DNA from: Deltaproteobacteria bacterium ADurb.Bin026
Lineage (GTDB): Bacteria > Desulfobacterota > Syntrophorhabdia > Syntrophorhabdales > Syntrophorhabdaceae
Reading direction: 5' to 3'
DNA: 24,356 nucleotides
Assembly (NCBI GenBank): GCA_002071245.1
Contig: MWEV01000010.1
Span: forward strand, 1-24,356
The translations under genes were made by a program, and so were the position numbers. The notes under the pieces were generated by a model that saw only the letters and a list, made by a program, of their open reading frames with translations, had not been told where the DNA came from and searched no databases. Shown here in pieces: positions 7,998-15,629 of the stretch; the first letter of the stretch is position 1, and every line of letters starts with the position of its first letter.

Positions 7998-9821
7998 ATG
8001 TGCGGGATTGCAGGATATATTGGAAAACAGATTCCCAATGAATCAATGATAGCGGAAACGCTACGCCTTATGAGGAACAGGGGCCCGGATCACCAGGGTT
8101 ATGTTTTGTTCAAAGATAATTCAGTCAATGTAGCACTACTTCATGCACGTTTGAAGATTATAGATCTCGATGAAAGGTCAAATCAGCCTTTTTCAATAGG
8201 TGATTCAACGGTTATTTATAATGGGGAAATATATAATTATATTGAGTTAAGGGAAAAACTCGAAAAGAAAGGCATAATCTTTCATACAAAATCGGACACA
8301 GAAGTTCTCCTCCAGTATTACATAAACTTTGGGGAGAGATGTGTTGATTTTTTTGAAGGAATGTGGGCGTTTGCGGTATATGATAAAAACAAAAAACATC
8401 TATTCATCTCAAGGGATCGTTTTGCGGAGAAGCCAGTGTTCTATTGTCAATCTCCTGATGGATTTTTCTTTGCATCTGAGGTCAAGTTCCTGCAGGAGTT
8501 GACAGGCAGAAAATTCGATGTGAATGTGAGCCATATTGCAAGGTATCTTGTGAACGGATATAAATCGCTATACAAAACGGAGGAGACCTTTTTCAAGGAC
8601 ATACATGAAATTCCATATTCTACGAACGCTGTAATCGACAGCAGGCTAAAACCTAAATTCTATCGTTACTGGCAGCCGCAATGCGAAATTAACGAAAATA
8701 TGAAACTGGAGGAAGCGATAGAAGGGGTAAGACAAAGGCTTCTCGAAAGTATGCGCATTCGTCTTCGTTCTGATGTTCCACTTGCTTTTTGCCTGAGCGG
8801 CGGCATTGATTCTGCATCTTTGACGTCGATAGCTTCCAAAGAATTTGGATATAATGTTGCGACATTCTCTATCATAGACAAGGATGAGCGTTATAACGAA
8901 TATGATAACATAATGGCAACAGTAAACGATTTAGGGTGTGAACACACGCTGATAGAGATATCGCCGGATAATTTTTTTGAAAGGCTCGAAACGCTTATCG
9001 GTTATCATGATTCCCCTCTTTCCACAATATCTTATTATGTGCATTCATTTCTATCCGAGGCTATTTCAAAATCGGGTTATAGGGTGGCTGTTTCTGGCAC
9101 GGCTGCGGATGAATTGTTTACGGGTTATTACGATCATTTCAACCTTCATCTTTATGAGGTACAAAAACAGCCTGATTTTGACAAGTATTTGAACGATTGG
9201 AACAGGCATATCAGTGACATAGTTAGAAATCCATATCTACAGAACCCTAAATTGTATTTTAAAGACCCAGACATAAGGAAGCACATTTACTTGAATAACG
9301 ATCTTTTTGCCGGGTGTATTAATATCGAATTCATGGAGCAGTTTGATGAAACACAGTATTGTAGTTCGTTGTTGCGTAACCGCATGATGAACGAACTGTT
9401 CCATGAGGCAATCCCCGTTATCCTGCACGAAGATGACCTCAACTCCATGCGTTATTCGGTCGAAAACAGAAGCCCTTTTCTTGATCTTCCTTTGTTTGAA
9501 TTTGCATATTCGATTCCAAGCAGGTATCTGATTAGCAACGGATTCGGAAAGTTCATTCTGAGAGAAGCAGTCAAAGGCATACTTAATGAAAAAGTAAGGC
9601 AGGACAGGAAGAAGATAGGATTCAATGCATCGATCAATTCATTGATTGATTTCAACAATCAGGAAAGCCGTAATTATCTTCTGGGTGAAAGCCCGGTATT
9701 TGATATTGTAAATAAAAAAAAGGTATCAGATATGATGAGGATCAACCCTATGCCTAACAGTTACAGCAAGTTCATTTTTAATTTTATCAATACAAAGATT
9801 TTTCTCGAGAAGAACAGGTAA
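7998..9821 (+). CDS. Asparagine synthase-like glutamine-dependent amidotransferase (AsnB family), copy 1
   Basis: 607-residue two-domain protein. The N-terminal Ntn glutaminase domain begins MCGIAGY; Cys2 becomes the N-terminal nucleophile after Met removal, which fixes the start. R51, N75-G76-E77 and S99-D100 line the glutamine site. The C-terminal ATP-pyrophosphatase domain has the PP-loop LSGGIDS (266-272). The later conserved segment, usually GxGGDELFxGY, reads GTAADELFTGY (367-377), followed by YDH. AsnB paralogues within glycan loci are thought to amidate uronic-acid carboxyls (compare WbpS in Pseudomonas O-antigen loci) rather than make free asparagine; that is the likely role here. 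A second, more canonical copy lies at 20348-22258. True asparagine synthetase remains possible but is less likely in this context. Confidence 0.88.
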   Translation: MCGIAGYIGKQIPNESMIAETLRLMRNRGPDHQGYVLFKDNSVNVALLHARLKIIDLDERSNQPFSIGDSTVIYNGEIYNYIELREKLEKKGIIFHTKSDTEVLLQYYINFGERCVDFFEGMWAFAVYDKNKKHLFISRDRFAEKPVFYCQSPDGFFFASEVKFLQELTGRKFDVNVSHIARYLVNGYKSLYKTEETFFKDIHEIPYSTNAVIDSRLKPKFYRYWQPQCEINENMKLEEAIEGVRQRLLESMRIRLRSDVPLAFCLSGGIDSASLTSIASKEFGYNVATFSIIDKDERYNEYDNIMATVNDLGCEHTLIEISPDNFFERLETLIGYHDSPLSTISYYVHSFLSEAISKSGYRVAVSGTAADELFTGYYDHFNLHLYEVQKQPDFDKYLNDWNRHISDIVRNPYLQNPKLYFKDPDIRKHIYLNNDLFAGCINIEFMEQFDETQYCSSLLRNRMMNELFHEAIPVILHEDDLNSMRYSVENRSPFLDLPLFEFAYSIPSRYLISNGFGKFILREAVKGILNEKVRQDRKKIGFNASINSLIDFNNQESRNYLLGESPVFDIVNKKKVSDMMRINPMPNSYSKFIFNFINTKIFLEKNR

Positions 9822-9834
9822 CGACAATATTTAT

Positions 9835-9842
9835 CAGGAGGT
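9835..9842 (+). promoter_or_regulatory. Strong Shine-Dalgarno CAGGAGGT for the TTG-initiated carbamoyltransferase
   Basis: A near-perfect anti-16S complement sits 6 bases before TTG 9849. It supports a non-ATG start immediately before the conserved N-terminal beta strand of the carbamoyltransferase. It is the strongest ribosome binding site I noticed in the window. Confidence 0.7.
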
Positions 9843-9848
9843 AGAGTT

Positions 9849-11642
9849 TTGATTATCCTTGCTATGCAGGAGGCACATGACGCATCGGCTGCATTAATGA
9901 AAGATGGAGAGATTATTGCAGCGGTGCAGGAGGAAAGGTTTACAGGTCTAAAGGGTGATTACGGTTACCCAGAGAGATCTATCGAATATATGCTGAAAAC
10001 ATTTAATATCAACCCGTCGGAGATTGATGAAGTTGTGCTTGCTTCTCATAATTGGAATCCTGTACTCACAAAGATAAAGAGGAATGCAAATTTTTCAGTT
10101 GATGACTGGGTTTTAGAACAGCACGAATTTTGGAAGCCGAAGTTTTTTGAAAACCGCCAGGTTTCATATTATGAAATATACAAAGGAAGGGCTGATTTTC
10201 GTTATGATAACACATATCCTATGGACCATCTTCTGAAAGGCTATATGGCACCAGAGGAAATGGCGGAGATGGCGAAGATCCGTAAAAGTACAATCAGTAA
10301 AAAGCTGGGTGTTCCAATTGAAAAGATAAGGACAGTTACTCATGAGGATTGTCATGTTTTTTATGCCTATTTTGGAAGTCATATAAGAGGAAAGGCTCTG
10401 ACATTAACATCAGAAGGCATCGGTGATTATTCAAATGGAACCGTCTGGGAGTTTACTGAAAGCGAAAGAAAAGAATTGGCCCGCACTGGAGAGAATCATT
10501 TAGGCCATATATATCAGTATGTGACCCTTATCCTTGGTATGAAACCGGCTCAGCATGAATATAAGGTGATGGGGCTTGCCCCTTATGCAAACGAAAAAGA
10601 ACTGCAAAAAAGCTATAAAGTTTTTGAAAATATCCTGAAAGTTGAAGGCTTGAATATTGTCTTCGACAAGAGGCCAAAGGATCTGTATTTTCACTTCCTA
10701 GAAGCACTAGAGGGGCACAGGTTTGACGGTATTGCAGGGGCAGTACAGAGATTCCTTGAAGATATATTATGCAAATGGGTTAAAAAATGTATAGATGAGA
10801 CTAATCTGAGGCATGTCGTATTCGCCGGAGGGGTTGCACAGAATATAAAGGCATGCAAAAGTATCACGGAATTGACCGACCTGGAAGATTTTTTTGTCTG
10901 CCCTGCAGCCGGGGACACCTCTTTGCCTATAGGCGCGTGCTATTTTGCAATGTGGGAGCATCTCAAAAAAAATAATCTACCCTTCGATGCAATAAAACCG
11001 TTGGATGACATTTATCTTGGCCCTCAATTTTATAATGAGCAGATATTGGAAACTATTAATAGAGAAGGGCTCGACTCAAAATGCAAATTGACGACAGGGG
11101 TTGGCCCAGAAGAGATTGCAAGTCTGCTTTCCGAAGGTAAGATAATCGCCCGTTGTTCTGGCAGGATGGAATTTGGATTAAGAGCCCTTGGTAACCGCTC
11201 TATATTGGCCGACCCGAGAAGGCCTGATACTGTCCGGAAGATAAACCAGGCGATAAAATTCAGGGATTTCTGGATGCCGTTTACACCTACGATTCTTGCA
11301 GAGCGTCAGCATGATTATATTATAAATCCGAAGAGCCTAAAAAGCCCTTTCATGACGATGGCGTTTGATTCGACTGAGTTGGCAAGAAAAGAGCTTGTGG
11401 CCACGCTCCATCCGGCGGATCTTACTGCTCGTCCTCAAGTGCTTGAAGAAAAAAGAAATCCCGAATATTACTCAATAGTGAAGGCCTTCGAAAAGATCAC
11501 TGGGGTAGGGGGTGTATTGAACACAAGCTTTAACCTGCATGGTTATCCGGTAGTGTTAGGGCCTGAAGAGGCCATATTTACTTTCGAAAATTCGGAGCTT
11601 GACGGTCTTTTAATGAACGATATTTTGATTATGAGAGGATAG
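9849..11642 (+). CDS. NodU/CmcH/TobZ-family carbamoyltransferase
   Basis: 597-residue O-carbamoyltransferase that is expected to use carbamoyl phosphate and ATP (through a carbamoyl-adenylate) to carbamoylate a sugar hydroxyl. The N-terminal Kae1/ASKHA-type domain starts MIILAMQEAHDASAALMKDG with VQEERF at 26-31; a glycine-rich FAGGVAQN lies near 335-342. The C-terminal domain has the family hallmark SGRMEFGLRALGNRSILADPR (about 437-457) and later LNTSFNLHGYPVV. Two deviations are visible: the usual HHxxHA metal-site motif appears as HEDCHVFYA (165-173), and the hallmark has Leu where many members have Pro (GPRALGNRS). It sits next to the sugar amidotransferase, so the target is probably the same glycan. 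The TTG start is supported by a strong Shine-Dalgarno sequence. Confidence 0.9.
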   Translation: MIILAMQEAHDASAALMKDGEIIAAVQEERFTGLKGDYGYPERSIEYMLKTFNINPSEIDEVVLASHNWNPVLTKIKRNANFSVDDWVLEQHEFWKPKFFENRQVSYYEIYKGRADFRYDNTYPMDHLLKGYMAPEEMAEMAKIRKSTISKKLGVPIEKIRTVTHEDCHVFYAYFGSHIRGKALTLTSEGIGDYSNGTVWEFTESERKELARTGENHLGHIYQYVTLILGMKPAQHEYKVMGLAPYANEKELQKSYKVFENILKVEGLNIVFDKRPKDLYFHFLEALEGHRFDGIAGAVQRFLEDILCKWVKKCIDETNLRHVVFAGGVAQNIKACKSITELTDLEDFFVCPAAGDTSLPIGACYFAMWEHLKKNNLPFDAIKPLDDIYLGPQFYNEQILETINREGLDSKCKLTTGVGPEEIASLLSEGKIIARCSGRMEFGLRALGNRSILADPRRPDTVRKINQAIKFRDFWMPFTPTILAERQHDYIINPKSLKSPFMTMAFDSTELARKELVATLHPADLTARPQVLEEKRNPEYYSIVKAFEKITGVGGVLNTSFNLHGYPVVLGPEEAIFTFENSELDGLLMNDILIMRG

Positions 11643-11647
11643 CGCAT

Positions 11648-12769
11648 ATGAAGTATTGCAAAAAGTGCATTATGCCGGATACAAAACCATATATAACCTT
11701 TAACTCATCAGGTGTATGCAGTGCCTGTCTGGCCCATGAAAGCAAACAAAAATCAACAGCGGGGATTGACTGGAATGCAAGAAAAGATGAGTTCGAGGCT
11801 ATTATTCAGAAGACCCTTAAACAAAAAGCTCCAAATTATGATGTCGTTGTCCCTGTGAGTGGCGGCAAAGACAGCATTACCCAAGTGCATAGAGCGCTTC
11901 AATATGGAATGAGGGTTCTTGCGGTCAATGTGGATTATGGTATCAAAACGGAAGTAGGTATGCATAATCTCAACCTTGTAGCTGAAATGGGAGCAAATTT
12001 GCTTATATACAGACCTGAGCAAAGGCTGCATAAAAGGTTGATTAAGATTGGTTTTGAAGATTTTGGTGATCCTGATCTTTTGAGCCACACATTGCTGCAT
12101 GCGTATCCTTTATGGGCTGCCTTGAAATTTGAAGTTCCTCTTGTTCTGCTCGGTGAAGATTCTTCATTTGAGTACAGCGGGGAGAAGGGATCAGGCGGTA
12201 AAAAGCATATTACTCGTGAGTGGTTTTCCCGTTATGCTGCGAACAGCGGTTATGATGCAAAGTTTGTAGCGAAGAATTATGGCATACCTTTTGAATCATT
12301 GAGATTTTATGATTTTCCTGACGGCTTCGAGAAATCTTCAATAATTGCTGTTTTTATGAGCCATTATTTTTACTGGGATTCTGAAGAGCATCTCAGGATA
12401 GCTAAAAAGTACGGCTTCAAGACTCTTGATCGCAACAGAGAAGGTACATACAGGAACTATGTAGGCATTGATGAAAAAATCAACAGGATTCACCAGTATA
12501 TGAAAGTATTAAAGTTTGGATATGGAAGGGCGACAGACCATGCATGCGAAGATATACGGAATGGTCGAATTACAAGAAACAAGGCGAAAGAACTTGTCAG
12601 GCAATATGATACCGATGAGCTGTCGGATTATTATGTAGATGACTTCATTAAATATTTAGGTTATACGAAAAAGAAATTTTATTCAATTCTCGAGAAATTT
12701 AGAAACAAGACGATATGGAAGAAAACAGGGGATGGCAATTGGTATATCCAAGAATACTTAGAGGAATGA
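11648..12769 (+). CDS. N-acetyl sugar amidotransferase (PseA/WbpG/WbuX family)
   Basis: 373-residue ATP-dependent amidotransferase of the PP-loop superfamily. Two Cys pairs at the N-terminus (C4/C7 in YCKKCIMPDT and C24/C27 in VCSACL) form a probable zinc site. The PP-loop PVSGGKDS is at 69-76, and a GEDSSFEYSGEKGSGGKK segment follows. Known relatives convert an N-acetyl group to an acetamidino group on pseudaminic/legionaminic acid (PseA) or on uronic acids in Pseudomonas O-antigen (WbpG); WbpG is encoded with HisH2 and HisF2, which supply ammonia. No HisH/HisF pair is present in this window, so the ammonia source is open. GAGG about 9 bases upstream supports ATG 11648. The next gene starts one base after the stop, suggesting a functional pair. 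Confidence 0.87.
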   Translation: MKYCKKCIMPDTKPYITFNSSGVCSACLAHESKQKSTAGIDWNARKDEFEAIIQKTLKQKAPNYDVVVPVSGGKDSITQVHRALQYGMRVLAVNVDYGIKTEVGMHNLNLVAEMGANLLIYRPEQRLHKRLIKIGFEDFGDPDLLSHTLLHAYPLWAALKFEVPLVLLGEDSSFEYSGEKGSGGKKHITREWFSRYAANSGYDAKFVAKNYGIPFESLRFYDFPDGFEKSSIIAVFMSHYFYWDSEEHLRIAKKYGFKTLDRNREGTYRNYVGIDEKINRIHQYMKVLKFGYGRATDHACEDIRNGRITRNKAKELVRQYDTDELSDYYVDDFIKYLGYTKKKFYSILEKFRNKTIWKKTGDGNWYIQEYLEE

Positions 12770-12770
12770 T

Positions 12771-13115
12771 ATGAAGCTGAACGTTAAAGAACATCCACGG
12801 GAATTCAACGCCTCGGGGATTACAATAAAAGACTATGGTAAGATAGAATTGAATGAAAACGATATGATAACGCTGATTACAGAAAGCGGCAAAGAATGTG
12901 ATATAACGGCCAAAGAATGGGGTTTTTACCTCGCACCATCACTAAACGCAAGGTTGAGACAAAATGGATTCAAGGTTGCGTTGGTGAGGAATCAAGAGGG
13001 CAAGCTGTTTATAAATGCAGTGGAAATTGACAAAACAGTTCAGTTCATAGAATATCTGAGTGCAAATCAAGATAGCAGAATATTATGCTGGCTTGATGAT
13101 TGGCCTTCGCAATAG
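12771..13115 (+). CDS. Uncharacterised 114-residue protein coupled to the sugar amidotransferase
   Basis: I do not recognise this family. It is a small soluble protein without a signal peptide or membrane helix. It reads as an alternation of short strands and polar turns: an N-terminal half (NASGITIKDYGKIELNEND, then MITLITESGKECDITAKEWG) followed by a segment with SLNARLRQNGFKVALVRN and a C-terminal acidic/aromatic tail ending LCWLDDWPSQ. One base separates its ATG from the amidotransferase stop, and GAGGAAT provides a good ribosome binding site, so it is a real gene and probably translationally coupled. Inferred role: a partner or accessory subunit for the amidotransferase or carbamoyltransferase. 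No catalytic motif is evident. Confidence 0.75.
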   Translation: MKLNVKEHPREFNASGITIKDYGKIELNENDMITLITESGKECDITAKEWGFYLAPSLNARLRQNGFKVALVRNQEGKLFINAVEIDKTVQFIEYLSANQDSRILCWLDDWPSQ

Positions 13116-13130
13116 AGTCAATTGTTCAGT

Positions 13131-15629
13131 ATGGGTTTAATGTTCACTGACAAATTGTTGTCATGTTGTGATGCAAAACAGGCGAAGCGGGTTTCAGTTA
13201 ACAATCTGTTTGCATTTGTTTGCTATGTGTTTGTTGGATTAATCTATCTTACACCCGTTTTTTTCTTTGGGAAAAGCTTATTGATTGATGCCTGGGACCA
13301 TGTCCCTACATATGTAAGAATGGTTGACAGGGCCCAATGGCTATCCCAACTCATGATTCCTTTATGGGATCCTAAAACCTTCTCTGGACTGTCATTTGTC
13401 GACAGTGTTCCTACTACACACATTCTTAATTTACAGCCATGGATAATGGCCTTTGCTGGTAATCATACTGGCTACGCGATCTGCATTTTTATGTTCATAA
13501 CATTTGGTGCATATGGCACCTATCTGCTCTGCTATCGGAAACTGCAGATCAATTGGGGATTGTCATTATGCGCAGGCAGCACTGTAGTGTTTGGTCCATT
13601 TATCGGCAATGCGTATTCGAGCGTCTTTGTCTTTTTTCCGTTTATAAGCTTCTACTTCTATAATTTCATGAACATTTTTGAGAAAAGCAGTATCCGTAGA
13701 ATATTGTATAACTCAATACTTGCTTCTTTTCCTGTTGTGCTGTGCATGTATACCCAGGAGCCAAGATTCATTGAATTCATTTTTTACAGCAGTATCCTTT
13801 ATTTTATTACCATGATCTTTGTAAATAACGACAGGAAGGCCTTGATCTTCAAGCAGACCGTTCTTTTTGCTCTTTTTGCAGGCGTTTTATGCGTCCTTAT
13901 GTCAGGACCCATGATATTTCCTATGGTTCTGGAGGTGTTTAAGCAGCAAAGGATTGGAGCAGGTGAGATACTTCCACGAATTATCTCTTTTCCACCATGG
14001 CTGTATCTTTTAAATGTTGTTGTGGGCAATTTATATCCTCTAAATCTTACGGTATTACATGATACCCTCAGAGTCAAATTATTAGGGAGTTATTTTACGC
14101 TCTATTTTGAGTTTGTTCATATACTGTTTTATGCGGTGCTCTTTGTGTCTATCAAGTTTCTCCATAAATTCAGTACAGTGGAAAAAAGTATAATTCTAAG
14201 CGCTATAGTTTTGAAAATAATTATTGCAGTGCATGCTTATGTGCCAGGATTTATGTATTTTTGGACACTGATATTCAAAACAGGACGATTTCTGGAAAAC
14301 GATACATCATTTTTCTTTAGCGCTCTTATGGTATTTATTGTGCTAAACAAGATTATAAAAGGGGATATTACTTTGGAAGGTAAGCTGCACACTTTTTCAA
14401 GCTGGCTTATCAGTATTCAAATATTGATTTCGGTTGTATTAATTGTTTTTCTGATTTACCTGAGATTCTTTTTTGATGTTAATATGTTGCTTGAAGTTGC
14501 CGGAATGCAGCATTATCTGAGTTATCTCGGCGACGTAAACCTGTTGATGGATTCTTTCAAAAGCAGATTTCCTTATCTGATACCAGGATTGGTTTGCATA
14601 ATTATTCAATTATCGATTTTCAGAGAATTAATGAGGAACAAAAGTATTGCACGGTACAAAATCAGCCTTTTCATGGTAATGCTTTTTTGTACACCGTTAT
14701 TTCTATCGAAGGCTTATTGGCCGTTTAACAATATCGTCGAAAGGGATAAGATAGAAACACCCGACAGACAGTTTTTATCATCCCTAAACATTCTTGACAG
14801 AGTAAACAACGTTGATCATGATGCAAACAAACTTAGCGAGGGTATGAAGACAAAAATCATATCTATTCACTCAAATGAGTCTTTGGAATGGGCAATAAAA
14901 TGCTATCCACCGGCTATGATGTCGTTTATACATCATTTTATACCCGTTGATATGTATAAGTATTTCAATTATATGTACAAAGACGAGAAAAGCATAAAAA
15001 GCCCCTATCAGCGTTTTTATTTCTATCCTCAAGACAACAATCTCTTCCATTTGCTTGGAATAAACTATTTCTTTTCCGAATTGCCTGTCCATGACAGCCC
15101 TTTTGAAGCGTCTGGAAGATTTGGCAATTACTTTGTATATAAGAATCCGCACGCTTTTCCAAGGTTCTATTTTGCAGATTCAGTCTTTTTTATTGAAGAC
15201 AATGATTCTATTTTAGGTAAGTTGTATTATACGCCAATTAAGAAGTTGAAAACAGAGGTGTTTGTGAACGCCGTGGGCAGAGGAGATGGGGAGCAGTTTT
15301 TCAGCAATAAAAAAAGGGATGTTTCCCTTATCATGTATTCTCCTAATAAAATCACCCTTAAAACCGAATCTCCCGGCAGGCAGTTTTTGGTGTTGACAGA
15401 TACTTTTGACAAAAGATGGAATGCATATATCGATAAAAAACAAATCAATACATACAAGGCTAACTTTTTGTTCAGAGGTGTTATGATTCCTCCTGGTATC
15501 CATACGGTCGAGTTCCAGTACTGTTATCCTGAATTCAAGATTTATGTTTTAATTGCTGTTTTGACTTTTTTATCATGTATATCGATTGTCTGTATTGTTA
15601 ATAAATATAACGATGTTCCAACAGGATGA
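13131..15629 (+). CDS. Second large polytopic membrane protein, YfhO/GT-C-like
   Basis: About 832 residues with many hydrophobic segments from about residue 20 to 550, then a soluble region and a C-terminal helix near 805-825. After the first membrane segment it has LLIDAWDHVPTYVRM and a PLWDPKTFSGLSF motif, matching the acidic first loop and PLWNP-type motif of YfhO proteins. The C-terminal TFDKRWNAYIDKKQINTYK (about 758) is clearly related to the end domain of the protein at 3976-6552, making the two paralogues, although the rest has diverged. Likely an inner-membrane, outward-acting glycosyl or glycan-modifying enzyme with unknown substrate. The start is uncertain: TTG 13122, ATG 13131 and ATG 13140 are all possible, none with a good Shine-Dalgarno sequence; an in-frame TAG at 13113 sets the limit. 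Confidence 0.75.
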   Translation: MGLMFTDKLLSCCDAKQAKRVSVNNLFAFVCYVFVGLIYLTPVFFFGKSLLIDAWDHVPTYVRMVDRAQWLSQLMIPLWDPKTFSGLSFVDSVPTTHILNLQPWIMAFAGNHTGYAICIFMFITFGAYGTYLLCYRKLQINWGLSLCAGSTVVFGPFIGNAYSSVFVFFPFISFYFYNFMNIFEKSSIRRILYNSILASFPVVLCMYTQEPRFIEFIFYSSILYFITMIFVNNDRKALIFKQTVLFALFAGVLCVLMSGPMIFPMVLEVFKQQRIGAGEILPRIISFPPWLYLLNVVVGNLYPLNLTVLHDTLRVKLLGSYFTLYFEFVHILFYAVLFVSIKFLHKFSTVEKSIILSAIVLKIIIAVHAYVPGFMYFWTLIFKTGRFLENDTSFFFSALMVFIVLNKIIKGDITLEGKLHTFSSWLISIQILISVVLIVFLIYLRFFFDVNMLLEVAGMQHYLSYLGDVNLLMDSFKSRFPYLIPGLVCIIIQLSIFRELMRNKSIARYKISLFMVMLFCTPLFLSKAYWPFNNIVERDKIETPDRQFLSSLNILDRVNNVDHDANKLSEGMKTKIISIHSNESLEWAIKCYPPAMMSFIHHFIPVDMYKYFNYMYKDEKSIKSPYQRFYFYPQDNNLFHLLGINYFFSELPVHDSPFEASGRFGNYFVYKNPHAFPRFYFADSVFFIEDNDSILGKLYYTPIKKLKTEVFVNAVGRGDGEQFFSNKKRDVSLIMYSPNKITLKTESPGRQFLVLTDTFDKRWNAYIDKKQINTYKANFLFRGVMIPPGIHTVEFQYCYPEFKIYVLIAVLTFLSCISIVCIVNKYNDVPTG

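Noticed and set aside
13113..13131. Frameshift between the 114-residue gene and the second YfhO-like gene
   Set aside because: The stop and the restart are separated by a normal short gap, and both proteins have plausible termini of their own.
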